Below are positions 52,458 through 61,457 of a stretch of 64,000 nt of DNA, piece after piece; the first letter of the stretch is position 1; every line of letters begins with the position of its first letter. The stretch is taken from positions 40,834 to 104,833 of the forward strand of contig JABXIQ010000027.1 of the NCBI GenBank assembly GCA_013373015.1. The letters run 5' to 3'. The notes below the pieces were generated by a model. It saw nothing but the letters and a program-made list of their open reading frames with translations. It made no database searches and was not told the DNA's origin. The DNA is from Kangiellaceae bacterium (GTDB taxonomy: Bacteria; Pseudomonadota; Gammaproteobacteria; Enterobacterales; Kangiellaceae). A program made the position numbers and the translations under genes.

Positions 52458-53141
52458 CTAATCCCGCGCACCAAATATAGTTGTGCCAACTCGGATCATA
52501 CTGCTACCTTGTTCAATTGCAGCTTGATAATCACCCGACATACCCATCGAACAGGTATCTATGTTCGGATAACGTGCCGCTAATTGTTGATATAAAGCGT
52601 AAATCTCCGCAAATTGTTGCTTTTGAGCTTGAGGGGCAGTTTGCTTGGGAGGTAAAGCCATGATTCCACGCAACTGTACATTAGGCAAGGCTTGTATTTG
52701 CTCGGCAAGTTGTAATGCGGCCTTGGCCTCTAATCCAGCTTTTTGTTGTTCATTAAACAAATTTACTTGAATACAGAGCTGAAGAGGGGGGCGCTCAGGA
52801 GTTCGAGCTTGAGAGAGCTTTTGGGCAACTTTGAGTCGATCTACGCTTTGCACCCAATCAAAATGTTCGGCAATATCTTTGCATTTACGGCTTTGAATGG
52901 CGCCAATCATGTGCCATTCAACGTCTAGATCTGACAATTGTTGTATTTTTTCAATGCCTTCTTGAACAAAGTTTTCCGCAAAGGCTTTTTGTCCCGCTTG
53001 GTAAGCTTGGCGGATTTTTTCGCCTGAATGACGCTTACTGACCGCGATTAAACGCACATTGTGCTTAAAAATCTGACGTTTAGCGCAGGTTTTTGCGATT
53101 TCTTGTTGCAGATCTTCTAGTTGAAAGGCTATGCTAGTCAT
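52458..53141 (-). CDS. yggS: YggS family PLP homeostasis protein
   Basis: 227-residue TIM-barrel protein that binds pyridoxal phosphate and balances vitamin B6 and amino-acid pools. The PLP Lys is in LIAVSKRHSGEKIRQAY, and the phosphate-binding segment is SMGMSGDYQAAIEQGSSMIRVGTTIFG. The start is the ATG at 53141; the upstream TTG at 53147 is less likely. It is divergent from pilT with only 44 bases between start codons. Confidence 0.95.
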   Translation of the reverse strand: MTSIAFQLEDLQQEIAKTCAKRQIFKHNVRLIAVSKRHSGEKIRQAYQAGQKAFAENFVQEGIEKIQQLSDLDVEWHMIGAIQSRKCKDIAEHFDWVQSVDRLKVAQKLSQARTPERPPLQLCIQVNLFNEQQKAGLEAKAALQLAEQIQALPNVQLRGIMALPPKQTAPQAQKQQFAEIYALYQQLAARYPNIDTCSMGMSGDYQAAIEQGSSMIRVGTTIFGARD

Positions 53142-53185
53142 AATCAATAAATGTCAGAATAAATATTAGGTATGGGGGCTAACAT

Positions 53186-54220
53186 ATGGATATTACAGAG
53201 CTTTTAGCTTTTAGTGTAAAGAATAATGCATCGGATTTGCATATTTCGGCGGGTATGCCTCCACTCATTCGTGTAGATGGTGATGTTCGCCGAATCAATG
53301 TTCCACCGCTTGAGGACAAAGAAGTCCATTCGTTGATTTACGATATTATGAACGATAAACAACGAAAGGACTATGAAGAATTTCTTGAAGCGGACTTTTC
53401 TTTTGAAATCAAGGATGTAGCGCGTTTTCGTGTGAATGCGTTCGTGCAAAATCGTGGTCGTGCGGCGGTATTTCGTACCATTCCATCACGAGTTTTAACT
53501 CTGGATGATTTAAATGCGCCGAAAATTTTCCAAGATATTTCAATGGAACCACGTGGATTGGTGTTAGTGACTGGGCCAACTGGTTCGGGTAAATCGACAA
53601 CCTTAGCGGCAATGATGGATTTTATTAATGACCATAAACATGAGCATATTTTGACTATTGAAGACCCGATTGAATTTGTTCATGAATCTAAAAAATGTTT
53701 GGTCAATCAACGTGAAGTGCATCGTGATACTCACAGTTTCTCCAATGCCTTGCGTTCAGCGTTGCGTGAAGATCCTGATATCATTCTGGTGGGTGAGATG
53801 CGTGACCTCGAAACCATTCGTTTGGCGTTAACGGCGGCAGAAACAGGGCACTTGGTATTTGGTACCTTACACACCACCTCTGCCGCAAAAACCATTGACC
53901 GTGTGATTGACGTGTTCCCTGCGGGCGAGAAAGCGATGGTGCGATCAATGCTATCGGAGTCATTACAAGCTGTAATCGCCCAAACGCTATTAAAGCGCAA
54001 TGGTGGTGGGCGTGTGGCTGCTCATGAAATTATGATTGGTACACCAGCGATTCGTAACTTGATCCGTGAAGATAAAATTGCACAAATGTATTCAGCGATG
54101 CAAACGGGTATGTCATTAGGTATGCAGACTTTAGATCACAGCTTGAAACAGCTAGTATCTAAAGGCGTAGTTTCTCGTGCAGATGCACGCTTGAAAGCAA
54201 AAGATAAAGAACAGTTCTAG
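53186..54220 (+). CDS. pilT: Type IV pilus retraction ATPase PilT
   Basis: 344-residue hexameric ATPase that powers pilus retraction for twitching motility. Walker A is GPTGSGKST near residue 130, the Walker B region is DPDIILVGEMRD, the His box is HLVFGTLHT, and the C-terminal AIRNLIRE motif needed for retraction is intact. GGGG lies 8 bases before the ATG. pilU follows after 9 bases. Divergence from yggS and the pair with pilU is the standard gammaproteobacterial arrangement. Confidence 0.98.
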   Translation: MDITELLAFSVKNNASDLHISAGMPPLIRVDGDVRRINVPPLEDKEVHSLIYDIMNDKQRKDYEEFLEADFSFEIKDVARFRVNAFVQNRGRAAVFRTIPSRVLTLDDLNAPKIFQDISMEPRGLVLVTGPTGSGKSTTLAAMMDFINDHKHEHILTIEDPIEFVHESKKCLVNQREVHRDTHSFSNALRSALREDPDIILVGEMRDLETIRLALTAAETGHLVFGTLHTTSAAKTIDRVIDVFPAGEKAMVRSMLSESLQAVIAQTLLKRNGGGRVAAHEIMIGTPAIRNLIREDKIAQMYSAMQTGMSLGMQTLDHSLKQLVSKGVVSRADARLKAKDKEQF

Positions 54221-54229
54221 GAGTGACGA

Positions 54230-55369
54230 GTGGATATTAAACCGTTATTAAAAGCATTAATGGATAATAAGGGCTCGGATTTGTTTGTGACTGTTCATCG
54301 GCCACCTTGTATTAAGATGCACGGCAAAATTCGCCCAGTAACTAAGTCAATGTTGACTCCATCGCAAGTGGAAGAACTGATTCATTCTTCCATGACCGAG
54401 AAGCAGAAAAAAGAGTTTGAAGAAAAGAAAGAGTGTCAATACGCAATTAGCTTGGAGAATATTGGACGTTTCCGTGCCAGTGCTTTTTATCAGCGCAACC
54501 AGCCAGGTTTGGTAGTGCGTCGTATTGAAACTAAAATCCCGACCACTGAAGAGTTACGTATTCCAAGTATTTTGAATGATTTGGTAATGAAGAAGCGCGG
54601 AATTATCATTTTCGTGGGCGCGACAGGAACGGGCAAATCGACTTCTCTAGCGGCCATGATCGGATACCGAAATCGTAATTCGGCAGGTCATATTATTTCA
54701 GTAGAAGATCCTATTGAGTACGTTCATCGTCATGATCAATGTATTATTACTCAGCGTGAAGTGGGGATAGACACAGAGTCTTTTGAAGTGGCTTTGAAAA
54801 ATACTTTGCGTCAGGCTCCCGATGTAATTCTGATCGGTGAGGTTCGTTCACAGGACACGATGGCTAATGCCATTACTTTCGCAGAAACTGGACATTTATG
54901 TTTATGTACCTTGCACGCGAATAATGCCAACCAAGCGATAGATCGTATTCTTCACTTCTTCCCTAAAGAAGAACATGAGCGTGTTTTGATGGATTTATCG
55001 ATGAATGTCAGAGCTATTATTGCACAACAACTGGTTCCTACTGTTGATGGCAAAGGTCGTCGAGCCGCAGTCGAGATTTTGATTAACACCCCGCTCATTT
55101 CTGATCATATTCGTAAAGGTGAGGTGCATTTATTAAAAGAGCTGATGGGACGTTCACGCGATTTAGGGATGCAAACCTTTGACCAAGCTTTATTCGATCT
55201 GTATGTGGCTGGTGAAATCACTTATGAAGATGCACTGCTGCATGCTGATTCTGCCAATGATCTTCGCTTGCGTATTAAATTGCATGAAAAAGATGCTGAT
55301 GATTTGGCGGGTAGCACCGAAGGTTTGATGGTTGAGATGGATGATGATCGGCCAGCCAATATGTTCTAA
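54230..55369 (+). CDS. pilU: Type IV pilus accessory retraction ATPase PilU
   Basis: 379-residue PilT paralogue that assists retraction, depending on PilT. Walker A is GATGTGKST, Walker B is APDVILIGEVRS, and the C-terminal tail (about 350-379) has the acidic, extended form of PilU. The start is GTG with AGGAG 6 bases upstream. It ends 14 bases before a strong terminator. Confidence 0.97.
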   Translation: MDIKPLLKALMDNKGSDLFVTVHRPPCIKMHGKIRPVTKSMLTPSQVEELIHSSMTEKQKKEFEEKKECQYAISLENIGRFRASAFYQRNQPGLVVRRIETKIPTTEELRIPSILNDLVMKKRGIIIFVGATGTGKSTSLAAMIGYRNRNSAGHIISVEDPIEYVHRHDQCIITQREVGIDTESFEVALKNTLRQAPDVILIGEVRSQDTMANAITFAETGHLCLCTLHANNANQAIDRILHFFPKEEHERVLMDLSMNVRAIIAQQLVPTVDGKGRRAAVEILINTPLISDHIRKGEVHLLKELMGRSRDLGMQTFDQALFDLYVAGEITYEDALLHADSANDLRLRIKLHEKDADDLAGSTEGLMVEMDDDRPANMF

Positions 55370-55383
55370 CTATGTTGCTTATT

Positions 55384-55412
55384 AAAAGCCCAGTGTTTAC
55401 TGGGCTTTTTTT
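55384..55412 (+). terminator. Terminator of pilT-pilU
   Basis: AAAAGCCCAGT-GTTT-ACTGGGCTTTT plus a T run, downstream of pilU and before the convergent EAL gene. Confidence 0.88.
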
Positions 55413-55424
55413 AAATAAACATCA

Positions 55425-57623
55425 TTAATTGCTGGTTAAATATATTGCAAATTCCTCTGCGCTCATTGGTTTAGCAAATAAATAACCTTGCATAAGGTAG
55501 CAGTTATGAGCGCGCAGGAAATTGACCTGTTCTTGAGTTTCTACGCCTTCAGCAATAACCCGCAAATCAAACTCGAGACTAATATCAATGATAGCTTTAC
55601 ATAAGGCCGCGTCATGTTGACTGTCAGGTAGCGATTTAATGAACATACGATCGACTTTAATTGTGTTGATCGGAAGCTGTTTGAGATAAGACAATGATGA
55701 ATAGCCTGTTCCAAAATCGTCAATTGATATGGATATTCCCTGGTTGCGTAAATCTAACAAAGGATTGTTTTGTTTAGGGAAGGTTTCTATTGCCACATGC
55801 TCAGTGATTTCAACTTCTAATAACTTGGGATCAATTTTATATTGCATGATTAACTGATAAAAATCCTGCATAAAAATGCTATCGTGCAAGTTATAGCTTG
55901 ATAAATTTAGGGCAAATCGTGGTAGCTTGATATTATTTTCTTGCCATTGAGCAATCTGACTGAACAGTTTATGCAGTAACCACCGAGAAAAATCACGAAT
56001 TAAGTGGTTGTCTTCAGCAAGCTTGATAAATATTTGAGGCGGAATCGTTTTTTGCAGTTTTGCAGAGTTCCATCGTGCCAATACTTCAACACCGAACAAA
56101 GAGTCATTGCGGCAATTAATTTGAGGTTGATAAACTAGGTGCAACTCATCATTGTTAAGTGCTTGATGTAGTGCTTGCAGCATGTCCGATTTTTTCTGTA
56201 AAAGTTCAGATGACTGAGTATGATAACTGCTGTAGTTTGCCTTGCTTTGCTCAAGGGTTGCTAGTGCAATATGCGCTTTGTTGATAATGTCATAGCTATT
56301 CCCGTCGTTAGGATAACGAGCGGTTGCGAAACGTATCGGTAATAATAATTCTTGTCCCTTTAAGACAAAAGGTGAATTTAATACCACGTCAAGCTGTTGC
56401 AATTTACGAGCTAAATATTCACGAGATGTTTTCTTTCGCATGGGGATAAATGCAGCAATTTGGTTATGGGCAATTGAGCCAATAATTAAATCTTTACCAA
56501 AAACATTTTTTAATCGTTGCAAAGTTTGTTTATTAATGTCTGCAATGTCTTGCTTGCCATGTTTAGCAAGAAAAGATGATATTTCTTCATACTGCATAAG
56601 CACCAATAATCCGAAAGAAATTGGTGAACGTGTTAATTGATGAATACCTTCCATAAAAGAATTTTTTGTAGGTAACTCTGTTTGCCAGTCAGTTTTCAGT
56701 TGTTTGATGATGGGACGATATACTCGTGAAGAATAAATTCTTTGCAGTAAATAAGTGGTTAAAGCAATTAGTACAAAAAATAAAAGGATATTGCGTAATT
56801 CATCATAAGCAGGTGCTAACACTAAATGTTTATCAATTTCAGCCGCTAGCCACCAGTTATTGAGTTGCAATGGATAAAATGCAAAAATTTTGTCATGAGA
56901 TATATAGTGATTCGCTTTTTGCGGATTTAATGACGAGGTTAATTCCGCTTTAGTTATTGATGAGCTAAAGAATTTTGATTCGGTATTCTCAGCTTTTTTT
57001 AAGACAATATTGCCCATTCTATCAATTAAATTAAAGCGTCCTTTATATCCTGTTTTTGTAGAAATAATTTGCTGATAGATACGATCAAAACTAACGTCAC
57101 CAGATACGACACCGGTGAAGTTTCCTTTGGCAATGATCGGAGAGGTGAAAGCGACATATGTACTGATTCCATCTTCGACACTTAAATAAGGATCCGAAAT
57201 AGTGGGGCGCAGGGCTTTTTTGCTTTGCTCATACCAAGGACGATCTTTTGGAAGATAGTCAGCTGGAACTTGCCAAGGATTGGAAAGGTAAAAGCCATCT
57301 TCTAGGCCATAACCCAAAAAATCGAACAGCTGAGAGTTAGCGATACGAATAAAATAATCCTGCGGAATGTTTTTACGCTGCTCAGGTTCCAGCTGAGCTA
57401 TTTCTTCCGCTAATGAAGTTACTATGGACGAACGAGACTGCATCCATTCATCAAAAGTACTGCCGCTAATTTCAGTTTTTATCTGTAACTGTTCTATGGC
57501 AGTCTTAATCAAGTTTTTTTGTTGTAGATAATAAGATGTTGCGGCAAAAATAACAAAATTTAGCCACAGCAGGATAAGAAATCCCCATAGTAACTTTTTA
57601 TCTTTCGCGAATTTATCCAACAT
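55425..57623 (-). CDS. dCache-GGDEF(degenerate)-EAL membrane sensor
   Basis: 732 residues. Two membrane helices (about 12-32 and 276-296) bracket a periplasmic dCache sensor (about 35-270; DRPWYEQSKKALRPTISDPY is its signature). A GGDEF-like domain follows (about 325-470) in which the active site is replaced by GSIAHNQIAAFI, so no cyclase activity is expected. The EAL domain (about 480-732) has EVLARW in place of EALxRW but keeps the Glu, LEVEITEHV, SIDDFGTGYSSL and VIAEGVET, so phosphodiesterase activity is likely. Convergent with pilU. Confidence 0.92.
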   Translation of the reverse strand: MLDKFAKDKKLLWGFLILLWLNFVIFAATSYYLQQKNLIKTAIEQLQIKTEISGSTFDEWMQSRSSIVTSLAEEIAQLEPEQRKNIPQDYFIRIANSQLFDFLGYGLEDGFYLSNPWQVPADYLPKDRPWYEQSKKALRPTISDPYLSVEDGISTYVAFTSPIIAKGNFTGVVSGDVSFDRIYQQIISTKTGYKGRFNLIDRMGNIVLKKAENTESKFFSSSITKAELTSSLNPQKANHYISHDKIFAFYPLQLNNWWLAAEIDKHLVLAPAYDELRNILLFFVLIALTTYLLQRIYSSRVYRPIIKQLKTDWQTELPTKNSFMEGIHQLTRSPISFGLLVLMQYEEISSFLAKHGKQDIADINKQTLQRLKNVFGKDLIIGSIAHNQIAAFIPMRKKTSREYLARKLQQLDVVLNSPFVLKGQELLLPIRFATARYPNDGNSYDIINKAHIALATLEQSKANYSSYHTQSSELLQKKSDMLQALHQALNNDELHLVYQPQINCRNDSLFGVEVLARWNSAKLQKTIPPQIFIKLAEDNHLIRDFSRWLLHKLFSQIAQWQENNIKLPRFALNLSSYNLHDSIFMQDFYQLIMQYKIDPKLLEVEITEHVAIETFPKQNNPLLDLRNQGISISIDDFGTGYSSLSYLKQLPINTIKVDRMFIKSLPDSQHDAALCKAIIDISLEFDLRVIAEGVETQEQVNFLRAHNCYLMQGYLFAKPMSAEEFAIYLTSN

Positions 57624-57746
57624 TGCTTTTTGCTCGATCCTTGTACTTGATTCTGCGCACTATTTCTAGAGTAGCGCATGGGTAAAAAATAAGCTAGGAT
57701 TTCGGGTAAAAAGCGTGAGGTGTAAGTCAGAAATGACTAGATTTGA

Positions 57747-58220
57747 TTAGCCTATGGTTTCAAAAAAACTTTTGAGAATTAGTTCCGCAGCAAAAGCATC
57801 CAAGTCGTTATCTTTTATTTTTTTATAGCCGCCGAGCTCAAAAAGATATTCTCGGACTTCTGCCGAGCTAAGTCGTTCGTCGTGGAAAAATAGCGGCAAT
57901 CCGAACCTGCCATGTAAGCGTTGTCCAAATTTTTTCGCTTTATCGGTAATGGCCTGTTCGGTGCCATCCATGTTCAGCGGTAGTCCAACTACAAAAGCAT
58001 CGACTTTCCATTCGTCAATAATCTCGGCTACTTGTTTCCAATCGGGTTGATCATTAACGGCTTTTATAACTTTTAGAGCCTGGGTACTACTGACGATACG
58101 TTGTCCAGTAGCAACTCCAATTCGTTTTTCACCAAAATCAAATGCTAAAAATCTTTGAAGATGTTGTGCGACGTTTTGCTGATTATCGGGCAAACTGTGT
58201 TTGGGGGAATCATCCTTCAT
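57747..58220 (-). CDS. ruvX: Holliday junction resolvase-like protein RuvX/YqgF
   Basis: 157-residue RNase H-fold nuclease involved in 16S rRNA 5' processing. Catalytic positions are visible in LAFDFGEKRIGVATG (first Asp), FVVGLPLNMDGTE, and HDERLSSAEV followed by the final Asp in LDAFAAELIL. It starts 2 bases after yqgE. The yqgE-ruvX pair is conserved. In Pseudomonas the pyr genes usually follow; here they do not. Confidence 0.95.
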   Translation of the reverse strand: MKDDSPKHSLPDNQQNVAQHLQRFLAFDFGEKRIGVATGQRIVSSTQALKVIKAVNDQPDWKQVAEIIDEWKVDAFVVGLPLNMDGTEQAITDKAKKFGQRLHGRFGLPLFFHDERLSSAEVREYLFELGGYKKIKDNDLDAFAAELILKSFFETIG

Positions 58221-58222
58221 AT

Positions 58223-58786
58223 CTAGGCATGTCCATCCTGTTCTGAAATTTGTGTCCAGTCGATACCCAATAGTTGCGTCGCTTTATGCCAGCGTTGCTC
58301 AGGAGCCGTGTAGAATAAAACATCTTTGTTAGCAGGAACGAATAACCACGAATTTTCTTCCAGTTCTTGCTCTAATTGACCTTTTTCCCAGCCTGCGTAA
58401 CCCAAAGCAATCAGGGTCTCTTGAGGTTGGTTATGCTGGGCTATCGAGTCAAGTATATCTTCTGAAGTGGACAAGGCTATATCTTCACTAACTTTAAGTG
58501 ATGATTGCCAATTGCCTACTGGGCTATGTAGGATAAATCCGCGCTCGCGATCAACCGGTCCTCCTGCCAGCAACGGCAAATTATGGGCATTATCCATTTC
58601 GCATGGAATCTTCATGTGCTCAAATAATTCTTGGTAGGTTGCTTCTAAAGGTAAACTCAACACAATACCTAATGCCCCTTCTTCATTATGTTCGCAAATG
58701 TAAGTGACACTGCGACTGAAAAAGGGATCTTGTAAATTTGGCATGGCAATCAATAGATGATTGCTTAGGTTGTTTACCGTGTTCAT
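58223..58786 (-). CDS. yqgE: YqgE/AlgH family protein
   Basis: 187-residue cytoplasmic protein of the UPF0301 family. The opening LLIAMPNLQDPFFSRSVTYICEHNEEGALGIVL is diagnostic, followed by LLAGGPVDRERGFILHSP and ALGYAGWEKGQLEQELEENSWL. Its role is poorly defined (AlgH affects alginate in Pseudomonas). It is coupled to ruvX by a 2-base gap and lies 86 bases after the TonB-like gene. Confidence 0.95.
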   Translation of the reverse strand: MNTVNNLSNHLLIAMPNLQDPFFSRSVTYICEHNEEGALGIVLSLPLEATYQELFEHMKIPCEMDNAHNLPLLAGGPVDRERGFILHSPVGNWQSSLKVSEDIALSTSEDILDSIAQHNQPQETLIALGYAGWEKGQLEQELEENSWLFVPANKDVLFYTAPEQRWHKATQLLGIDWTQISEQDGHA

Positions 58787-58872
58787 AGGATGATTATAAC
58801 AACAAAAGATTAATAAAAAATGAATTGCTGTGCTTTATTTGTATTGGAACTAAACTGTTGAGGTATCATGCT

Positions 58873-59790
58873 TTAGCGGGTATTTAAGCTATTATCTGGT
58901 TTGAACTGCCACAAGCGAACAATTTCTAGAACATCAGTATTGTGCCGCATTGATACGGGTAGTTCATCAAATGGTGCTGCTAAGCGCACAATATCGATAG
59001 CCGCTTGGTCGAGAATTTTTTTCCCAGATGATTGCAAGATTTTGACATCCACTAAATTACCATCTTTGGCAATAGCCACTTTCAACATTAATTTACCAAA
59101 AATCCCCTGTTGTTTGGCTTGCTCAGGGTAGTGTAGATTGCCGACCCGTTCGATTTTCTTGCGCCATACTTCTAAATAAGCAGCATCAGCCGCTGATTCG
59201 ATGATAGCTGCAGATATTTGGCGCTTTTTTACTCCTTTGGTTTTGAGTTGCTTGGCAATATCTTGCTCCACATTGTGTTGTTGCAAGGTTTGCGGCGGTG
59301 GCGTGATTTCAGTGGGTTTATCAATTTGATCGGGAGTATTTTGCTCGTTCTCTTGATCATCAGGTTGAGGGGTGTTGATCGTAGAATCTGAACTGGTCAC
59401 CAATTGCAGTTGCTGATTGGATTGATGTTGTTCTGGCACTAATTCAAGAGTTGGAACTGAGGTTTGACCTTCGGTATTTTTGAAGTTTTCCAGCTCAGTG
59501 GTGGGTCGCTCGGCCAACTCTGCATCGCCAGCCCCTTGCTGGTTTTTCTGCCCAATAAAATCAGCTTGCTCAGGTGCTTTAAGACTTTCGCGTTGAGCAA
59601 GGGTAACGTCTAAAGATAAAGGAATTTGAGTGTTTTCACTTTCGGGTAATACAAAACGTACTCCAAGCATTACTAACAAGTGCAAACTAATGGCTAGGAA
59701 AAGTGCAAACTTGAGCCGATCCGAATCTTTGACTGGAGAAGCATTAAGATTAACAAATTCTTTGTTAGAGTTTGGGGCAACTTTATCCAT
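58873..59790 (-). CDS. TonB-like energy transducer (TonB3-type by synteny)
   Basis: 305-residue protein with one N-terminal membrane helix (about 28-48), a long Gln/Pro/Thr-rich periplasmic stretch (about 60-200) and a C-terminal TonB domain (about 205-300; RVGNLHYPEQAKQQGIFGKL, SSGKKILDQAAIDIVRLAAPF). The position between gshB and yqgE beside pilG corresponds to tonB3 of Pseudomonas aeruginosa, which is linked to twitching motility and pilus assembly. No exbB or exbD is adjacent. The role is inferred from that synteny. It follows gshB by 15 bases. Confidence 0.88.
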   Translation of the reverse strand: MDKVAPNSNKEFVNLNASPVKDSDRLKFALFLAISLHLLVMLGVRFVLPESENTQIPLSLDVTLAQRESLKAPEQADFIGQKNQQGAGDAELAERPTTELENFKNTEGQTSVPTLELVPEQHQSNQQLQLVTSSDSTINTPQPDDQENEQNTPDQIDKPTEITPPPQTLQQHNVEQDIAKQLKTKGVKKRQISAAIIESAADAAYLEVWRKKIERVGNLHYPEQAKQQGIFGKLMLKVAIAKDGNLVDVKILQSSGKKILDQAAIDIVRLAAPFDELPVSMRHNTDVLEIVRLWQFKPDNSLNTR

Positions 59791-59805
59791 GGATTGAGTC
59801 AGTTA

Positions 59806-60759
59806 TTATTGGTTTTGTAACAGGGTTTCGATAGCACTAAACAAATCACCAGCAATGTTCAGGCCATATTCTTTATCCAATTCTCGCATACAAGTAGGGC
59901 TTGTAACGTTTATTTCTGTCACATAGTTACCAATTACGTCGAGTCCCACAAACAATAACCCACGCTTTAATAACTCAGGAGCAACTTGTTGGGCAATGAG
60001 CATTTCTTGCTCGGATATAGGCATCGGGACGCCGCTACCGCCTGCCGCGAGATTGCCGCGCGTTTCTCCCGTTTTTGGAATGCGAGACAATACATAAGGA
60101 ATTACTTGGCCATTAACGATTAATATCCGCTTGTCGCCTTTCGTTATTTCAGGGATAAATTTTTGTGCCATCGCCAGATCTTTACCCTGAGCGGTAAGGG
60201 TTTCGATAATCACTGAAACATTGGGATCATTCGCTTGTACCCGGAAAATAGAAGATCCGCCCATACCATCTAAAGGCTTGAGGATGACATCTTGCTGTTC
60301 GTTAATGAATTTTTTTAGTAGTTGTTTGTTAGCACTTACTAGCGTTTTAGGGGTTAATTTTGGGAACCAAGCCGTAAAAAGCTTTTCATTACAGTCACGC
60401 AAACTGCGAGGGTCATTGACCACTAGAGTACCTTGCTGTTGCGCTAACTCAAGCAAGTAAGTGCTGTATATATAGTTCATATCAAACGGCGGATCTTTGC
60501 GCATCAATACCGCTGATATTTGACTTAACTCGATCGTGCAAGCCTCTTCGGCAGCAAACCAGCGAGAATTATCGTTAAAAACCTCGATCCTCTGACAAAT
60601 GGCTTTGATTTTGCCCTGCTCAAGATAAAGATCCTGAGGTTGACAATAAAACAACTGCCAACCACGTCGCTGAGCTTCCAATAACATACCAAAACTGGTG
60701 TCTTTTGTGATGTTGATGGATGCGATGGGATCCATCACCATGAGCAGAGAAAAAGCCAT
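59806..60759 (-). CDS. gshB: Glutathione synthetase
   Basis: ATP-grasp ligase joining gamma-glutamylcysteine and glycine. 317 residues as in Escherichia coli. It shows VMDPIASINITKDTSFGMLL near the start, RKDPPFDMNYIYSTYLLE, KPLDGMGGSSIF (nucleotide loop), and EINVTSPTCMREL. The start could also be ATG at 60741 (MVMDPI), which matches the Escherichia coli start better; no ribosome site decides. It is divergent from pilG, as in Pseudomonas. Confidence 0.97.
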   Translation of the reverse strand: MAFSLLMVMDPIASINITKDTSFGMLLEAQRRGWQLFYCQPQDLYLEQGKIKAICQRIEVFNDNSRWFAAEEACTIELSQISAVLMRKDPPFDMNYIYSTYLLELAQQQGTLVVNDPRSLRDCNEKLFTAWFPKLTPKTLVSANKQLLKKFINEQQDVILKPLDGMGGSSIFRVQANDPNVSVIIETLTAQGKDLAMAQKFIPEITKGDKRILIVNGQVIPYVLSRIPKTGETRGNLAAGGSGVPMPISEQEMLIAQQVAPELLKRGLLFVGLDVIGNYVTEINVTSPTCMRELDKEYGLNIAGDLFSAIETLLQNQ

Positions 60760-60853
60760 AAATGATTAATATTTGGATATTTTTTATAAGTTACCATGAA
60801 CTGCCACAAGACAAAATAGCAAACTACTGTAAAAAAAATTGACACAAAAAACT

Positions 60854-60881
60854 TTGCACTATTTTTTAATAGGTTTATGAT
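60854..60881 (+). promoter_or_regulatory. Candidate promoter of the pilGHIJ operon
   Basis: TTGCAC, 16-base spacer, TATGAT (5 of 6), about 130 bases before pilG. The 253-base gap between gshB and pilG is AT-rich; a TTGACA at 60839-60844 also lies there but without a well-spaced -10. No sigma-54 or other clear site was seen. Confidence 0.3.
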
Positions 60882-61012
60882 AAAAATGTGAACTGCTTTG
60901 CGACTTTATAAGTTTTGTGTTAAAAGGTATCTATAAAACTAAAAAAAAGTTGAAGAAAGAACGCTAACTCTTTATTAAATAGTGAATTTTACTATTTCAT
61001 AGGTAACCTTTA

Positions 61013-61405
61013 ATGAGTGATTTATTTAATGGATTAAAAGTGATGGTGATCGACGATAGTAAGACTATTCGTCGTACCGCAGAGACACTTTTAAAGAAAC
61101 AGGGTTGTGATGTAGTGACTGGTGTTGATGGTTACGATGCCTTGTCCAAAATCGCAGACTACAAACCAGATATTATCTTTATTGATATCATGATGCCCAG
61201 ATTGGATGGCTACCAAACCTGCGCTTTGGTTAAAAGCAACCAAACGTTCAAAGACACGCCAATCATCATGTTATCCAGTAAAGACGGGGTGTTCGATAAG
61301 GCCAAAGGCCGAGTGGTGGGCTCTGATAATTATTTAACCAAACCTTTTAGTCGCGATGAATTGCTGGGTGCAATTACGAGTCAACTAGAAGGCAAAGCAG
61401 CCTAA
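61013..61405 (+). CDS. pilG: Twitching motility response regulator PilG
   Basis: 130-residue stand-alone receiver domain in the Pil-Chp chemotaxis-like pathway; required for pilus extension and cAMP control in Pseudomonas. The phosphoacceptor is D58 in FIDIMMPRLDG, the acidic pocket is IDD at residues 13-15, and the Lys switch is in YLTKPF. It begins the pilG-pilH-pilI-pilJ order, divergent from gshB. pilH follows after 52 bases. Confidence 0.95.
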   Translation: MSDLFNGLKVMVIDDSKTIRRTAETLLKKQGCDVVTGVDGYDALSKIADYKPDIIFIDIMMPRLDGYQTCALVKSNQTFKDTPIIMLSSKDGVFDKAKGRVVGSDNYLTKPFSRDELLGAITSQLEGKAA

Positions 61406-61457
61406 ACTATACAGATCTATTGTTGCTACAAGTTTTACGTAGAGAGAGGTAAAAAAC

